DNA from: Artemia franciscana
Lineage: Eukaryota; Arthropoda; Branchiopoda; Anostraca; Artemiidae
NCBI RefSeq assembly: GCF_032884065.1
Contig: NC_088871.1
Location: forward strand, 12,810,393-12,874,392
Direction: 5' to 3'
DNA length: 64,000 nucleotides
The translations under genes and the position numbers were made by a program. The notes beneath the pieces are model-generated. The model was not told the origin of the DNA. It did not search any database and worked only from the letters and a program-made list of their open reading frames with translations. This document shows positions 49,115 through 59,285 of the stretch, piece after piece (position 1 is the first letter of the stretch; each line of letters opens with the position of its first letter).

Positions 49115-49465
49115 TTATTTTTCAGCTTCACTATGAAATACATATCGCCGAACCTTTGTTTTTTTAACTAAAATCTGGTAGGCATTGATGACCTTATCCA
49201 AGTCAAGATCCCAAACCCAATCATCATGGCTATCATTTTCAGTTTTGATATGTTTTGACTCTCGCTGTCCAGGTGGATCTTCATCTAACTGCGCGGTTTT
49301 GCGTTCTTTAGCCTCAAGCCTGTTTCCTTGCTGTTCTTTTGATTCCTCGGCACGCTTTCTCTTCTGACTTTCTCTATCAGCAGCAAGTTTTTTTGCATAG
49401 ACTCTTTGAGCATCTTCATCGGCTTTTGCCATTGTAAGTTCATCAGTCATTTTAAACTTAAACAT
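49115..49465 (-). CDS. 116-residue Helitron ORF, intact copy (Rep-like N-terminus, WVWD tail)
   Basis: Uninterrupted. The N-terminus MFKFKMTDELTMAKADEDAQ and one charged repeat (KKLAADRESQKRKRAEESKE) match the Rep protein of the same family. The tail differs: LDEDPPGQRESKHIKTENDS, WVWDLDLDKVINAYQILV, KKTKVRRYVFHSEAEK. It is acidic in the middle and basic at the end, with no membrane segment. Four copies of this ORF occur in the window and this one is intact. It could be a Helitron accessory protein, or only the stump of a differently spliced or deleted Rep. I recognise no known domain in the tail. It sits directly behind the Helitron leader, as Rep does. Confidence 0.55.
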   Translation of the reverse strand: MFKFKMTDELTMAKADEDAQRVYAKKLAADRESQKRKRAEESKEQQGNRLEAKERKTAQLDEDPPGQRESKHIKTENDSHDDWVWDLDLDKVINAYQILVKKTKVRRYVFHSEAEK

Positions 49466-49620
49466 TAATAGATTTCTGCGTGAACATATATGTCTTAAAT
49501 ATCTTTAATGACGTCACCGTCATAATAAAAATGACGACAACTAACTTCATGACGCCAGTCGACACAGAAACATGACGTCACCTGATCCACAGACAGACAA
49601 CTAATTTTTATATATATAGA
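49466..49620 (-). promoter_or_regulatory. Helitron 5' terminus and leader (minus strand)
   Basis: TC-TATATATATAAAAATTAG at 49620, CTGTCTGTC, TGACGTCA at 49573..49580 and 49509..49516 (the middle box is mutated to TGACGCCA), TATTTAAG-like box, then the ATG at 49465. Confidence 0.6.
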
Positions 49621-49749
49621 TAGATATAATTCTAAAATTATCAGGTAATTTTCTATTTTGAAATAAAAACTAAAAATTATTGCTCAGACAACATAAATAT
49701 TTTTGATATTTACATAATAGCTTTAGTGGTTCTGGACTGAAAACTAAAT

Positions 49750-49892
49750 ATGCTAATCAAATTGGGAATTGCAATCTTTTAGGTTGAAAAGGCAGCTCCA
49801 TTGGAATCATGAGAATGCGTGGAATAAGAAAAGCCTCACCCTCAAAAGGCCCTGTCAAGATTGTTGCCTCTATTACGTTATAACAGACATAA
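49750..49892 (-). pseudogene. Helitron helicase fragment (upstream of motif V)
   Basis: Minus-strand VIEATILTGPFEGEAFLIPR and LPFQPKRLQFPI, then TGA for arginine (CGA to TGA), LA. The same region is better kept at 56290..56420. Confidence 0.75.
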
Positions 49893-50073
49893 CACGTCAT
49901 TTGTGTCCCGGTGTCCCGGTCTATAGTTTCGTTAGTCGACAAACATGACGTCAGACGACAAACAACTTCATGACGACATACAGCTCAATCCTTATAATGA
50001 CGTCAGTCGACAAACATGACGTCAGTCGACACACAAACATGACGTCAGTCGACAGACAGACAAACAACTTATT
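49893..50073 (-). mobile_element. Helitron leader fragment
   Basis: Contains several TGACGTCA/GTCGAC words and CTGTCTGTC on the minus strand, ending in a 5' terminus swallowed by the (AT)n at 50074..50165. Confidence 0.6.
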
Positions 50074-50076
50074 TAT

Positions 50077-50165
<89 letters not shown>
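50074..50165. repeat. (AT)n microsatellite
   Basis: AT run directly outside the CTAGT end of the element 50166..51543. Confidence 0.95.
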
Positions 50166-50167
<2 letters not shown>

Positions 50168-50415
50168 TAGCTGTTGGGGTGGCGCTTCGCGCCCCCCAAG
50201 CCCCCCCGCGCGCGTAAGTCGTTACGCGCCATATTAGTTACGCGCCATTGTAATTGTGTCCCTGTGTCCCACCTGTGAATATAGATAGATTTATATATGT
50301 GTTTCAAACTACGTAAAAATTGCGAATTTCCCACTACTGGGAGCTTTCCGTTTCCAATTGCCAGCAATTGATCTGAAAATGTTTGACCAGAGTCATCGTT
50401 ACAGAGACAGACAAC

Positions 50416-50464
<49 letters not shown>

Positions 50465-50522
50465 CTTTTTAGTTTTTTTGTAGTTTTTACCTTTTTTAGT
50501 TTGTTTCTTCTTTTGTATTAAT

Positions 50523-50602
50523 GCTAAAGCCAAGGTTTAAACCTGGAGCCTCTCGGACCTAGAACCTGAAACATAACGCTTTACCAACTCAGCTACTTCG
50601 GC
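50523..50602 (-). repeat. tRNA-like segment inside the Helitron, copy 2
   Basis: Same 80-nt segment as 48772..48851, with the B box reading GGTTTAAACC and the A box intact. Confidence 0.6.
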
Positions 50603-50755
50603 TTGAATACATTCGTTTTGAGCGGCTTCCTCGGGTGTTGCCATTGTAGGTTCTTCAGTCATTTTACAATTAGAAATTTCTCTTTCAACGGTCTTCTTAC
50701 AATTAAAAATTTGTCTTTGAACGATATTCTTAAATACCTGTGTCCTGGTCGTCAT
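50537..50755 (-). CDS. 72-codon ORF ending in the tRNA-like segment
   Basis: Reads MTTRTQ (from minisatellite), then FKNIVQRQIFNCKKTVEREI, SNCKMTEEPTMATPEEAAQN and ECIQAEVAELVKRYVSGSRS, ERLQV. The central MTEEPTMATPEEAAQ part is a duplicate of the Rep N-terminus. The last ~20 residues are encoded by the tRNA-like segment. The copy at 62857..63075 is equally open and differs at only three residues. A small expressed peptide is possible but not shown. Confidence 0.35.
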   Translation of the reverse strand: MTTRTQVFKNIVQRQIFNCKKTVEREISNCKMTEEPTMATPEEAAQNECIQAEVAELVKRYVSGSRSERLQV

Positions 50756-51016
50756 TTATATTCCCTGTGTCCCGGTCGTCATTTGTGTCCCGGTATCCCA
50801 GTCTGTAATTTCTCTTTGAGTGTCCCGGTCGTTATTTATATTCCCTCTGTCCCGGTCTGTAATTTCTCTTTGAGTGTTTTTTCTTTTTGGTATTTTTTAG
50901 TTTTTACATTTTTTCTTTTTTCAGTTTTCTTTTTCTTCTTTATTTTTCAGCGTGTCCTGGTCGTCATTTATATTCCCTGTGTCCCGGTCGTCATGTTTTT
51001 TACAATTTTTCTTTTT

Positions 51017-51388
51017 TCAGTTTTCTTTTTCTTCTTTATTTTTCAGCTTCACTATGAAATACATATCGCCGAACCTTTGTTTTTTTTTAACTAAAATCTG
51101 GTAGGCATTGATGACCTTATCCAAGTCAAAATCCCAAACCCAATCATCATCGCTATCATTTTCAGTTTTGATATGTTTTGACTCTCGCTGTCCAGGTGGA
51201 TCTTCATCTAACTGCGCGGTTTTGCGTTCTTTAGCCTCAAGCCTGTTTCCTTGCTGTTCTTTTGATTCCTCGGCACGCTTTCTTTTCTGACTTTCTCTAT
51301 CAGAAGCAAGTTTTTTGGCATAGACTCTTTGAGCATCTTCATCGGCTTTTGCCATTGTAAGTTCATCAGTCATTTTAAACTTAAACAT
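51017..51388 (-). pseudogene. 116-codon Helitron ORF, frameshifted near the end
   Basis: Same protein as 49115..49465 up to AYQILVKK. The A-run has nine A where the intact copy has seven, so the last ~18 residues are read out of frame and a different ending is used. The original stop would be at 51036..51038. Confidence 0.7.
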
Positions 51389-51431
51389 TAATAGATTTCT
51401 ACGTGAACATATATGTCTTAAATATCTTTAA

Positions 51432-51503
51432 TGACGTCACCGTCATAGCAAAAATGACGACAACTAACTTCATGACGTCAGCCGACACAGAAACATGACG
51501 TCA
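51432..51503 (-). promoter_or_regulatory. Three TGACGTCA boxes in the Helitron leader
   Basis: TGACGTCA at 51496..51503, 51473..51480 and 51432..51439 (minus-strand order). Spacings of 23 and 41 bp are identical to those at 7744..7815. Confidence 0.5.
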
Positions 51504-51554
51504 CCTGATCCACAGACAGACAGACAACTTATTTTTATATAGATAGATAGATAG

Positions 51555-51713
<159 letters not shown>

Positions 51714-51779
51714 TCTATATATATAAAAATAAGTTGTCTGTGGATCTGTGGATCTGTGGATCTGTGGATCAGGTGAAAT

Positions 51780-52590
51780 AAAAAAGCTAAAAAACTAAAA
51801 AAACTAAAAAAAAGGCAAAAACTACAAAAAAAACTAAAAACTAATAAAAAAATAAAAAAGCTAAAAAACTAAAAAAACTAAAAAAACTAAAAAAAAAGTA
51901 AAAAAAAGGAAAAAACTAAAAACTAAAAAAAAACTAAAAAAAGGAAAAAACTGAAAAATAAGCTAAAATAAAGGTAAAAACCAATAAAAAACTAAAAAAA
52001 AAAACTGAAAAAACTAAAAAAAGGCAAAAACTACAAAAAAAATTAAAAACTAATAAAAAAAATAAAAAAGCTAAAAAACTAAAAAAACTAAAAAAACTAA
52101 AAAAAAGTAAAAAACTAAAAAAACTAAAAACTAAAAAAAAAATAAAAAAAAGGAAAAAACTGAAAAATAAGCTAAAATAAAGGTAAAAACCAATAAAAAA
52201 CTAAAAAGAAAAAAAGAAAAAACTAAAAAAAATTTTCATCTAAAAAACTAAAAAAAACTAAAAAAAATTTTCATCTAAAAAACTAAAAAAAACTAAAAAA
52301 GGTAAAAACTAAAAGAACTAAAAAAGAAAAAAATAATTGACGACACTCAAAGAGAAAGCGACCAGGACAAAAGGAATGTTCGATTAGCAATCAACAAAGC
52401 ACCGGGACACAGGGAGTATAAATGACGACCAGGACATAAGTAAAAAAAAAAACTAACAAAACTAAAAAGAAGGTAAAAACTACAAAAAAACTAAAAAGAA
52501 AAAAAAACTAAAAACTAATAAAAAAACTAAAAAATCTAAAAATCTAAATAAACTAAAAAAGAAAAAAAAGGAAAAAAATAAAGGAGAAAA
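51780..52590 (+). repeat. CTAAAAA low-complexity tract
   Basis: Same word set as 2487..3003 and 3605..4352. Confidence 0.9.
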
Positions 52591-52614
52591 ACAAAACTAA
52601 AAAACGAATGTATA

Positions 52615-52755
52615 TACAGACCGGGACACCGGGATACAAATGACGACCGGGACACAGGGAATATAAATGACGACCGGGACACAGGGACACAACTACAACG
52701 GGGACACCGGGGGGCACAGGGGGATATAAATGACGACCGGGACACCGGGACAGGG
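52615..52755 (+). repeat. GACGACC minisatellite block
   Basis: Same unit as 3280..3432, nearly the same order of variants. Confidence 0.85.
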
Positions 52756-53312
<557 letters not shown>

Positions 53313-53368
53313 ATCTTCTATATATATAAAAATAAGTTGTCTGTCTGTCTGTGGATCTGTGGATCAGG

Positions 53369-53449
53369 TGACGTCATGTTTCGGCTGACGTCATGAAATT
53401 AGTTGCCGTCATTTTTGCTTTGAAGGTGACGTCATTCAAGTTATATAAG
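53369..53449 (+). promoter_or_regulatory. Helitron leader: three TGACGTCA boxes and TATATAAG
   Basis: TGACGTCA at 53369..53376, 53386..53393 and 53427..53434. TATATAAG at 53442..53449 lies 27 bp before the ATG at 53476. The last two boxes keep the 41-bp spacing seen in other copies. Confidence 0.55.
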
Positions 53450-53475
53450 ACATATGTTCGCGTAGAAATCTATTA

Positions 53476-55962
53476 ATGTTTAAGTTTACAATGACTGATG
53501 AAGATGCTCAAAGAGTCTATGCCAAAAAACTTGCTGCTGATAGAGAAAGTCAGAAAAGAAAGCGTGCCGAGGAACTACCAGAGCAACGCGAAAGCAGACT
53601 TGCTGCTAAAAGAGAAAGTGAAAAAAGAAGGCGTGCCGAGGAATCAAAAGACCAGCAGGGAAACAGGCTTGAGGCTGATAGAGAAAGAAAGAACAGAAAG
53701 CATGCCGAGGAACTACCAGAGCAACGCAGAAGCAGACTTGCTGCTAAAAGAGAAAGTGAAAAAAGAAGGCGTGCCGAGGAATCAAAAGACCAGCAGGGAA
53801 ACAGGCTTGAGGCTGATTGAGAAAGAAAGAACAGACAGCATGCCGAGGAACTACCAGAGCAACGCAGAAGCAGACTTGCTGCTAAAAGAGAATGTGAAAA
53901 AAGAAGGCGTGCCGAGGAATTACAAGAACAGCAAGAAATCAGGCTTGCTGCTGATAGAGAAAGTAAGAAAAGAAAGCGTGCCGAGGAATCACAAGAACAG
54001 CAAGAAATCAGGCTTGCTGCTGATAGAGAAAGTAAGAAAAGAAAGCGTGCCGAGGAATTAAAAGAACAGCAAGAAATCAGGCTTGCTGCTGATAGAGAAA
54101 GTAAGAAAAGAAAGCGTGCCGAGGAATCAGAGCAATCTGAAAGTTATCGCCTTGCATTCAGGTACAACCCAGTCGATGATTATACCACAAACGTTGGAAG
54201 ATTAACAATTTTACCTTCGTCATATGCTGGCAGTCCCCGTCATATGCATGAATATGCTCAAGATGCTATTGCGTATGTTCGTCTCTATGGTCGTCCAGAT
54301 TTATTTATTACATTTACATGTAATCAATCTTGGGACGAGATACTGCAGCTTTTACTTCAAGGACAATCGGCGGTTCATAGGCATGACATTACGGCACGTG
54401 TCTTCCGGCAAAAGTTGAAATCACTGATAAACTACCTTGTAAAACATGAAGTGTTTGGGTCAGTGCGATGCTGGATGTACTCAGTGGAATGGCAAAAACG
54501 AGGTTTGCCACACGCACATATACTAATCTGGCTACATAAAAAAATTACTTCAAACGAAATTGATGATGTGATTTCCGCTGAAATACCTGATAAAAATGTC
54601 GATAAGGGGTTACATGATATTATTGTAAAAAATATGATACATGGACCTTGCGGTGCACTGAACGAAAATTCACCATGCATGGCCAAAGGAAGGTGCACAA
54701 AGCAATATCCTCGACTTTTAGTACCCAAAACAATTACTGGCAATGATGGTTACCCACAATATAGAAGAAGATCTACTGAAGATGGCGGTAAAACAGCAAT
54801 AATAAAGAAGCGTAACGGTACCACCATCGAAGTAGATAACCAGTGGGTTGTTCCATATTCCCCATTATTATCAAAAACATTTAATGCACACATAAACGTT
54901 GAATACTGTAACTCCGTAAAGGCAATCAAATACATATGTAAATACGTCAACAAAGGCAGTGACATGGCAGTTTTTGGCTTGCAGTCCGAAATCAAAGATT
55001 TCGATGAAATCGTAGAATATCAGGCTGGAAGATACATAAGCAGTAATGAAGCTGTTTGGCGAATTCTTTCATTTCCGATACATGAACGTAGTCCAGCTGT
55101 TGTTCACTTAGCGGTACATTTACAGAATGGTTAACGTGTTTATTTCACGGAAACCAACGTGCAACAAAGAGTCCTGAATCCACCGGATACAACATTAATA
55201 GCTTTTTTTTCGCTTTGCAAAAATGATTCTTTTGCAAAAAAACTGCTGTATACTGAAGTGCCTTCGTATTACACGTGGAATACTAAAAATAAAGTATTTG
55301 AACGTCGAAAACAGGGTAAGTCAGTCGACGGCCAACCTACCATCTTCAAAGATACCACGATAGGAAGACTCTACACCGTTCACCCCAATCAACATGAATG
55401 CTTCTTTCTACGCCTGCTTTTGGTGAATGTACCCGGTCCGACATCCTTTGAGTATTTGAGGACTGTAAATGGTGCTATACATGACACTTACCGTAGTGCA
55501 TGCCAAGCTCTGAATTTATTGGAGAATGACCAACACTGGGATAACTGCATCAATGACGCGTGCGAAACGTCAACCCCAAGTCAAATTCGTGCATTGTTTG
55601 GCATCATTTTAACAACTTGCTCTCCATCAGCTCCTACAGAGTTATGGGAAAAATATAAGTCAAAAATGTCCGAAGATATACTTCATCGAAAACAGTTAGA
55701 GACTTCAGACATGACTTTTGATTTTACATCAGAAATTTATAACTACACTTTAGTTGTTATAGAAGATATTTGCATAAGTATGGCAAACAAACCTCTTCAG
55801 GGTTTGGGAATGCCTTCACCTAACCGTATCGCTGCTGTTTCGACATGTGTAGAATTGGATCGTGAACAAAGTTACAGTACGAGTGATCTAAGGTCGTATG
55901 TACAAAATAACATTTCCAAGTTAACGTCGGAACAAAAAATCATTAGAAAAATGTGGTATTGA
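53476..55962 (+). pseudogene. Helitron Rep, in-frame deletion, two stop codons
   Basis: One frame of 829 codons from the ATG at 53476. It has nine 23-residue charged repeats, TGA at 53818..53820 (AGA changed), then RLAFRYNPVDDY joined in frame to TTNVGRLTILPSSYAGSPRH. The ~340 residues between them in other copies are missing. The catalytic core is present: HUH motif GLPHAHILIWL (His346, His348) and the two-tyrosine motif KYICKYVNKG (Tyr486, Tyr490). A TAA at 55132..55134 replaces glutamine after HLQNG. The inter-domain region then stays open (RALFGIILTTCSPSAPTELW, KYKSKMSEDILHRKQ) to 55962, where a deletion removes helicase motifs I to IV. It is the only copy here with the nuclease motifs. 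Inactive as it stands. Confidence 0.9.
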
Positions 55963-56100
55963 TCTTAATACTGATTGTTTTTCCCATGGACAATTGTACG
56001 TTGCATGTTCGAGGGTCGGTAAACCTGACAATCTATTTATATGCAGTGAGAATTGGACAGCGAAGAATGTTGTATATTCTCAAGTTTTACGAAGTTAGTT
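55950..56100 (+). pseudogene. Helitron helicase C-terminal fragment, first of two
   Basis: After the deletion the sequence continues [11 protein letters not shown] in another frame, then [20 protein letters not shown] and VVYSQVLRS. This duplicates the end of the helicase, placed in front of the longer copy that follows. Confidence 0.75.
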
Positions 56101-56103
56101 TGT

Positions 56104-56608
56104 ATTTCGGAACCAAATGAAGCGGTTAATTATCCATCTGAATTTTTAAATTCCATAGATCCTTCAGGGTGTCCACCACACCTGCTACAACTAAAAATAG
56201 GCGTACCAATAATACTTTTAAGAAATATCAACCCACCAAAGCTTTGCAATACCACGCGACTTGCCGTAAAAAAAAAACAATGGAAAACCTAATAGATGCC
56301 ACAATCTTGACAGGGCCTTATGAGGGTGAGGCTGTTCTTATTCCTCGCATTCCCATGATTCCAACGGATCTGCTTTTTCAATTTAAAAGATTGCAATTCC
56401 CAATTCGATTAGCATTTGCAACCACCATCAACAAAGCTCAAGGGCAATCACTAGAAAAATGCGGTATAGATCTTAATACAGATTGCTTTACCAATGTACA
56501 ATTGTATGTTGCATCTTTGAGGGTCGGTAAACCTGACAATCTATTTATACGCACAGACAATGGGACAGCGAAGACTGTTGTATATTCACAAGTTTTACGT
56601 AGTTAATT
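56104..56608 (+). pseudogene. Helitron helicase C-terminal part, best-kept copy
   Basis: [45 protein letters not shown], then a frame change in a run of ten A (56268..56277). [40 protein letters not shown] (motif V), [13 protein letters not shown] (motif VI, where other copies read YVACSRV) and VVYSQVLRS to TAA follow. PIF1-type helicase, C-terminal half only. Confidence 0.85.
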
Positions 56609-56809
56609 TGTATTGTATCTATCTATCTATCTATCTATATAAAAACGAGTTGTGTGTATGCATGTTTGTTTGTTTGTAAAAAGAGCGTTTGCATATGACG
56701 TCATTATTAGTACATACGGCTTTGTATATGGACAGACAATGGGAAAGCCAAGAATGTTGTATATTCGCAATTTTTACGTAGTTTGAAACACATATATAAA
56801 TCTATCTAT

Positions 56810-57195
<386 letters not shown>

Positions 57196-57229
57196 TGTCT
57201 TCGAACAACATACAATTTAAGACAATTTG

Positions 57230-58560
57230 CTGTCTTTTCAAACTAATGTCTTTTCAAAGATATTTAATTGTCAGAAGAAATCTGATTTCTAACAACGATA
57301 TCTACTAGGCTTCAAACTTTTGGTTTTCTTTCTTAAAGTTTTTGAAATGTTGTAGCTCCTTGTCAAAATACATTCAAATATTTTTGCAATTACCAGCCAC
57401 CGAGACCCAGCATTTGGAACGCGTCGGGCTTCTAAATATGAATTCTTATTGTTGCTTGTCTTCAAACCACATGCAATTTGAGACAATTTGATTTCTTTTC
57501 ATACAAACGTCTTTTCAAAGATATTTGATTGTTGAAAGAAGTCCGATTTCTAACAACGATATTTACTAGACTTCAGTCTTTTGGTTTTCTTTTTTAAGGT
57601 TTTCGAATTGTTTTAACCCCTTGTCAAAATATATACAAATATTTTTGCAATTACCAGTCACCGGGTCCTGGCATTCGGCATGCGGCAGGCTTCTATATAT
57701 GGATTCTCATTGTCGCATGTCTTCAAAACACAGAAAATTTGCTGTTTTTCATACTAAAGTCTTTTCAAAGATGTTTCATTATTAAAACAAATCCAATTTC
57801 TAACAACAATATCTACAAGGCTTCTAACTTTTGGTTTTCGTTTTTAAAGTTTCTGAATTATTGCAATCCCTTGTTAAAATATATGCAAATATTATCTTAT
57901 TTCTTGCTCTTTGTGCAATTTAATGTATTTTCATATTATTGGTTTTCAAAGATATTTTATTATTAAAGAAAATCCAATTTCTCTCAAAGATTTCAACTAA
58001 TCTTTAAACTTTTAGTTTTCTTTTTTAAGGTTTTTGTTGTAATGCCTCGTCAAAATCGAGAATCATTATTTGTAGGAATTATAAACTTTTGTTTTTTGGG
58101 CCTACCTACTGACATTGCATAACTGGTTGCGTTCAAACATGTAAGGTTTATCTGGTGGTGAGTTGATTCTATCCAAAAAAAAATAATAATAAATTTTAAA
58201 TTTTCATGTTTATCTAGTTCGAATTAAAACATTAAAATTAATGCTAAGGCATTGTAAATATTTTTTTAATCTATAAAATAGCTTTGGCGATTCTGAACGG
58301 AACTAAAAAACTCAACTTTTTTTCCATGTCTTAAAAAAATATTATTCATACTTATATGACAAGAAATTCGGTACTGATGTTTTTTTAACAGCGATTTCTA
58401 CTAAGCTTCAATCTACCGGTTTTCTTTGTTAAGGTTTTTGAATTGTTGTAATCCCTTGTTAAAATTTACACAAATATTTTTGCAGTTACCATTTTTCTCG
58501 CTCTTTATGCAGTTTATAGTCTTTTCCTTCTGATATCTATTCACATATATTTGACTAAAT
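57230..58560 (+). repeat. Tandem array of a ~260-bp unit
   Basis: TTTTCAAAGATATTT recurs at 57251, 57511, 57771 and 57942. Each is followed by TTTCTAACAACGATAT-TACTAG, TTTTGGTTTTCTTT-TTAA and CCTTGTCAAAATATAT-CAAA. The fourth is shortened (171 bp) and a further diverged unit lies at 58381..58560. No ORF. It lies between the Helitron nest and the ankyrin gene. Confidence 0.75.
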
Positions 58561-59285
58561 ATATGCAAATATTGTATTAATTGCCAGTTCTTTACTCTTT
58601 AAGTAATTTCATAAGAACTTCTCAATACATGAAAATCTTCAATTTTTCCACACGAGTGTGGCAACATCATCCCAATTCTTATGTATATAAAAATAATGTT
58701 ATTCATGTAAATATTTTTCCAAACTTAACGAATTTTCTACAAATTTTGACCCATATAGATCTTTTTTTAAGCCAGAATATCCCAGGATGCCAATTTTCCC
58801 GTTAAAATATAACTTTTTTTGAGAAAAAATAAATAAATGCATTAATAAATGCTTAAATAATTGTTGTGCAAAATGAAGTACTTTTTCTCAAATGTTTAAA
58901 CAAATCTGATTTTGTGAATTAAAACTACCATAATTCCTGAAAATTATCAAAAAGATAATTTTATTTCATCTCTGGGCTTAAATTTGGGATTGTCTGTGTA
59001 ACCAAACTTTTCTTGGCCGAAGAACGAACCTAAACGTTTTCTTTATTTCTCTAGTGAAAAAGAACAATTTAAAAACAATTATATATTTTTTAGTTGTAGG
59101 TTCAGAATTGAAGAGATTAGTATGTAAACTGCAAAAATATTTATGACATACGAATAATAATTTTAAACTTTTAATTCAAACTAAAAAAAAAATACCTAAA
59201 AATTTTTAAATTAGTTTTGATTTTTGTTTGGTTTATCGAGCTCAACCAGTCACTTTATTGGTAAATCATTGAATTGAAAATTAAA
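58561..59285. other. Upstream region of the ankyrin gene
   Basis: Very AT-rich, no gene. Many TATA-like words, so no single promoter element can be singled out. An in-frame TAA at 59262..59264 closes the gene's frame upstream. Confidence 0.5.

Larger units (their letters stand above)
50166..51543 (-). mobile_element. Non-autonomous Helitron, both termini present
   Basis: Minus strand: 5' TCTATATAAAAATAAG at 51543, 3' CTAGT at 50170..50166. In order: three-box leader, the 116-codon ORF (frameshifted), minisatellite, 72-codon ORF with tRNA-like end, CTAAAAA-type tract, (AT)n, helicase scrap (50340..50400), and a shortened 3' domain in which the last hairpin is reduced to GGCGC-GAA-GCGCC. Confidence 0.8.
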
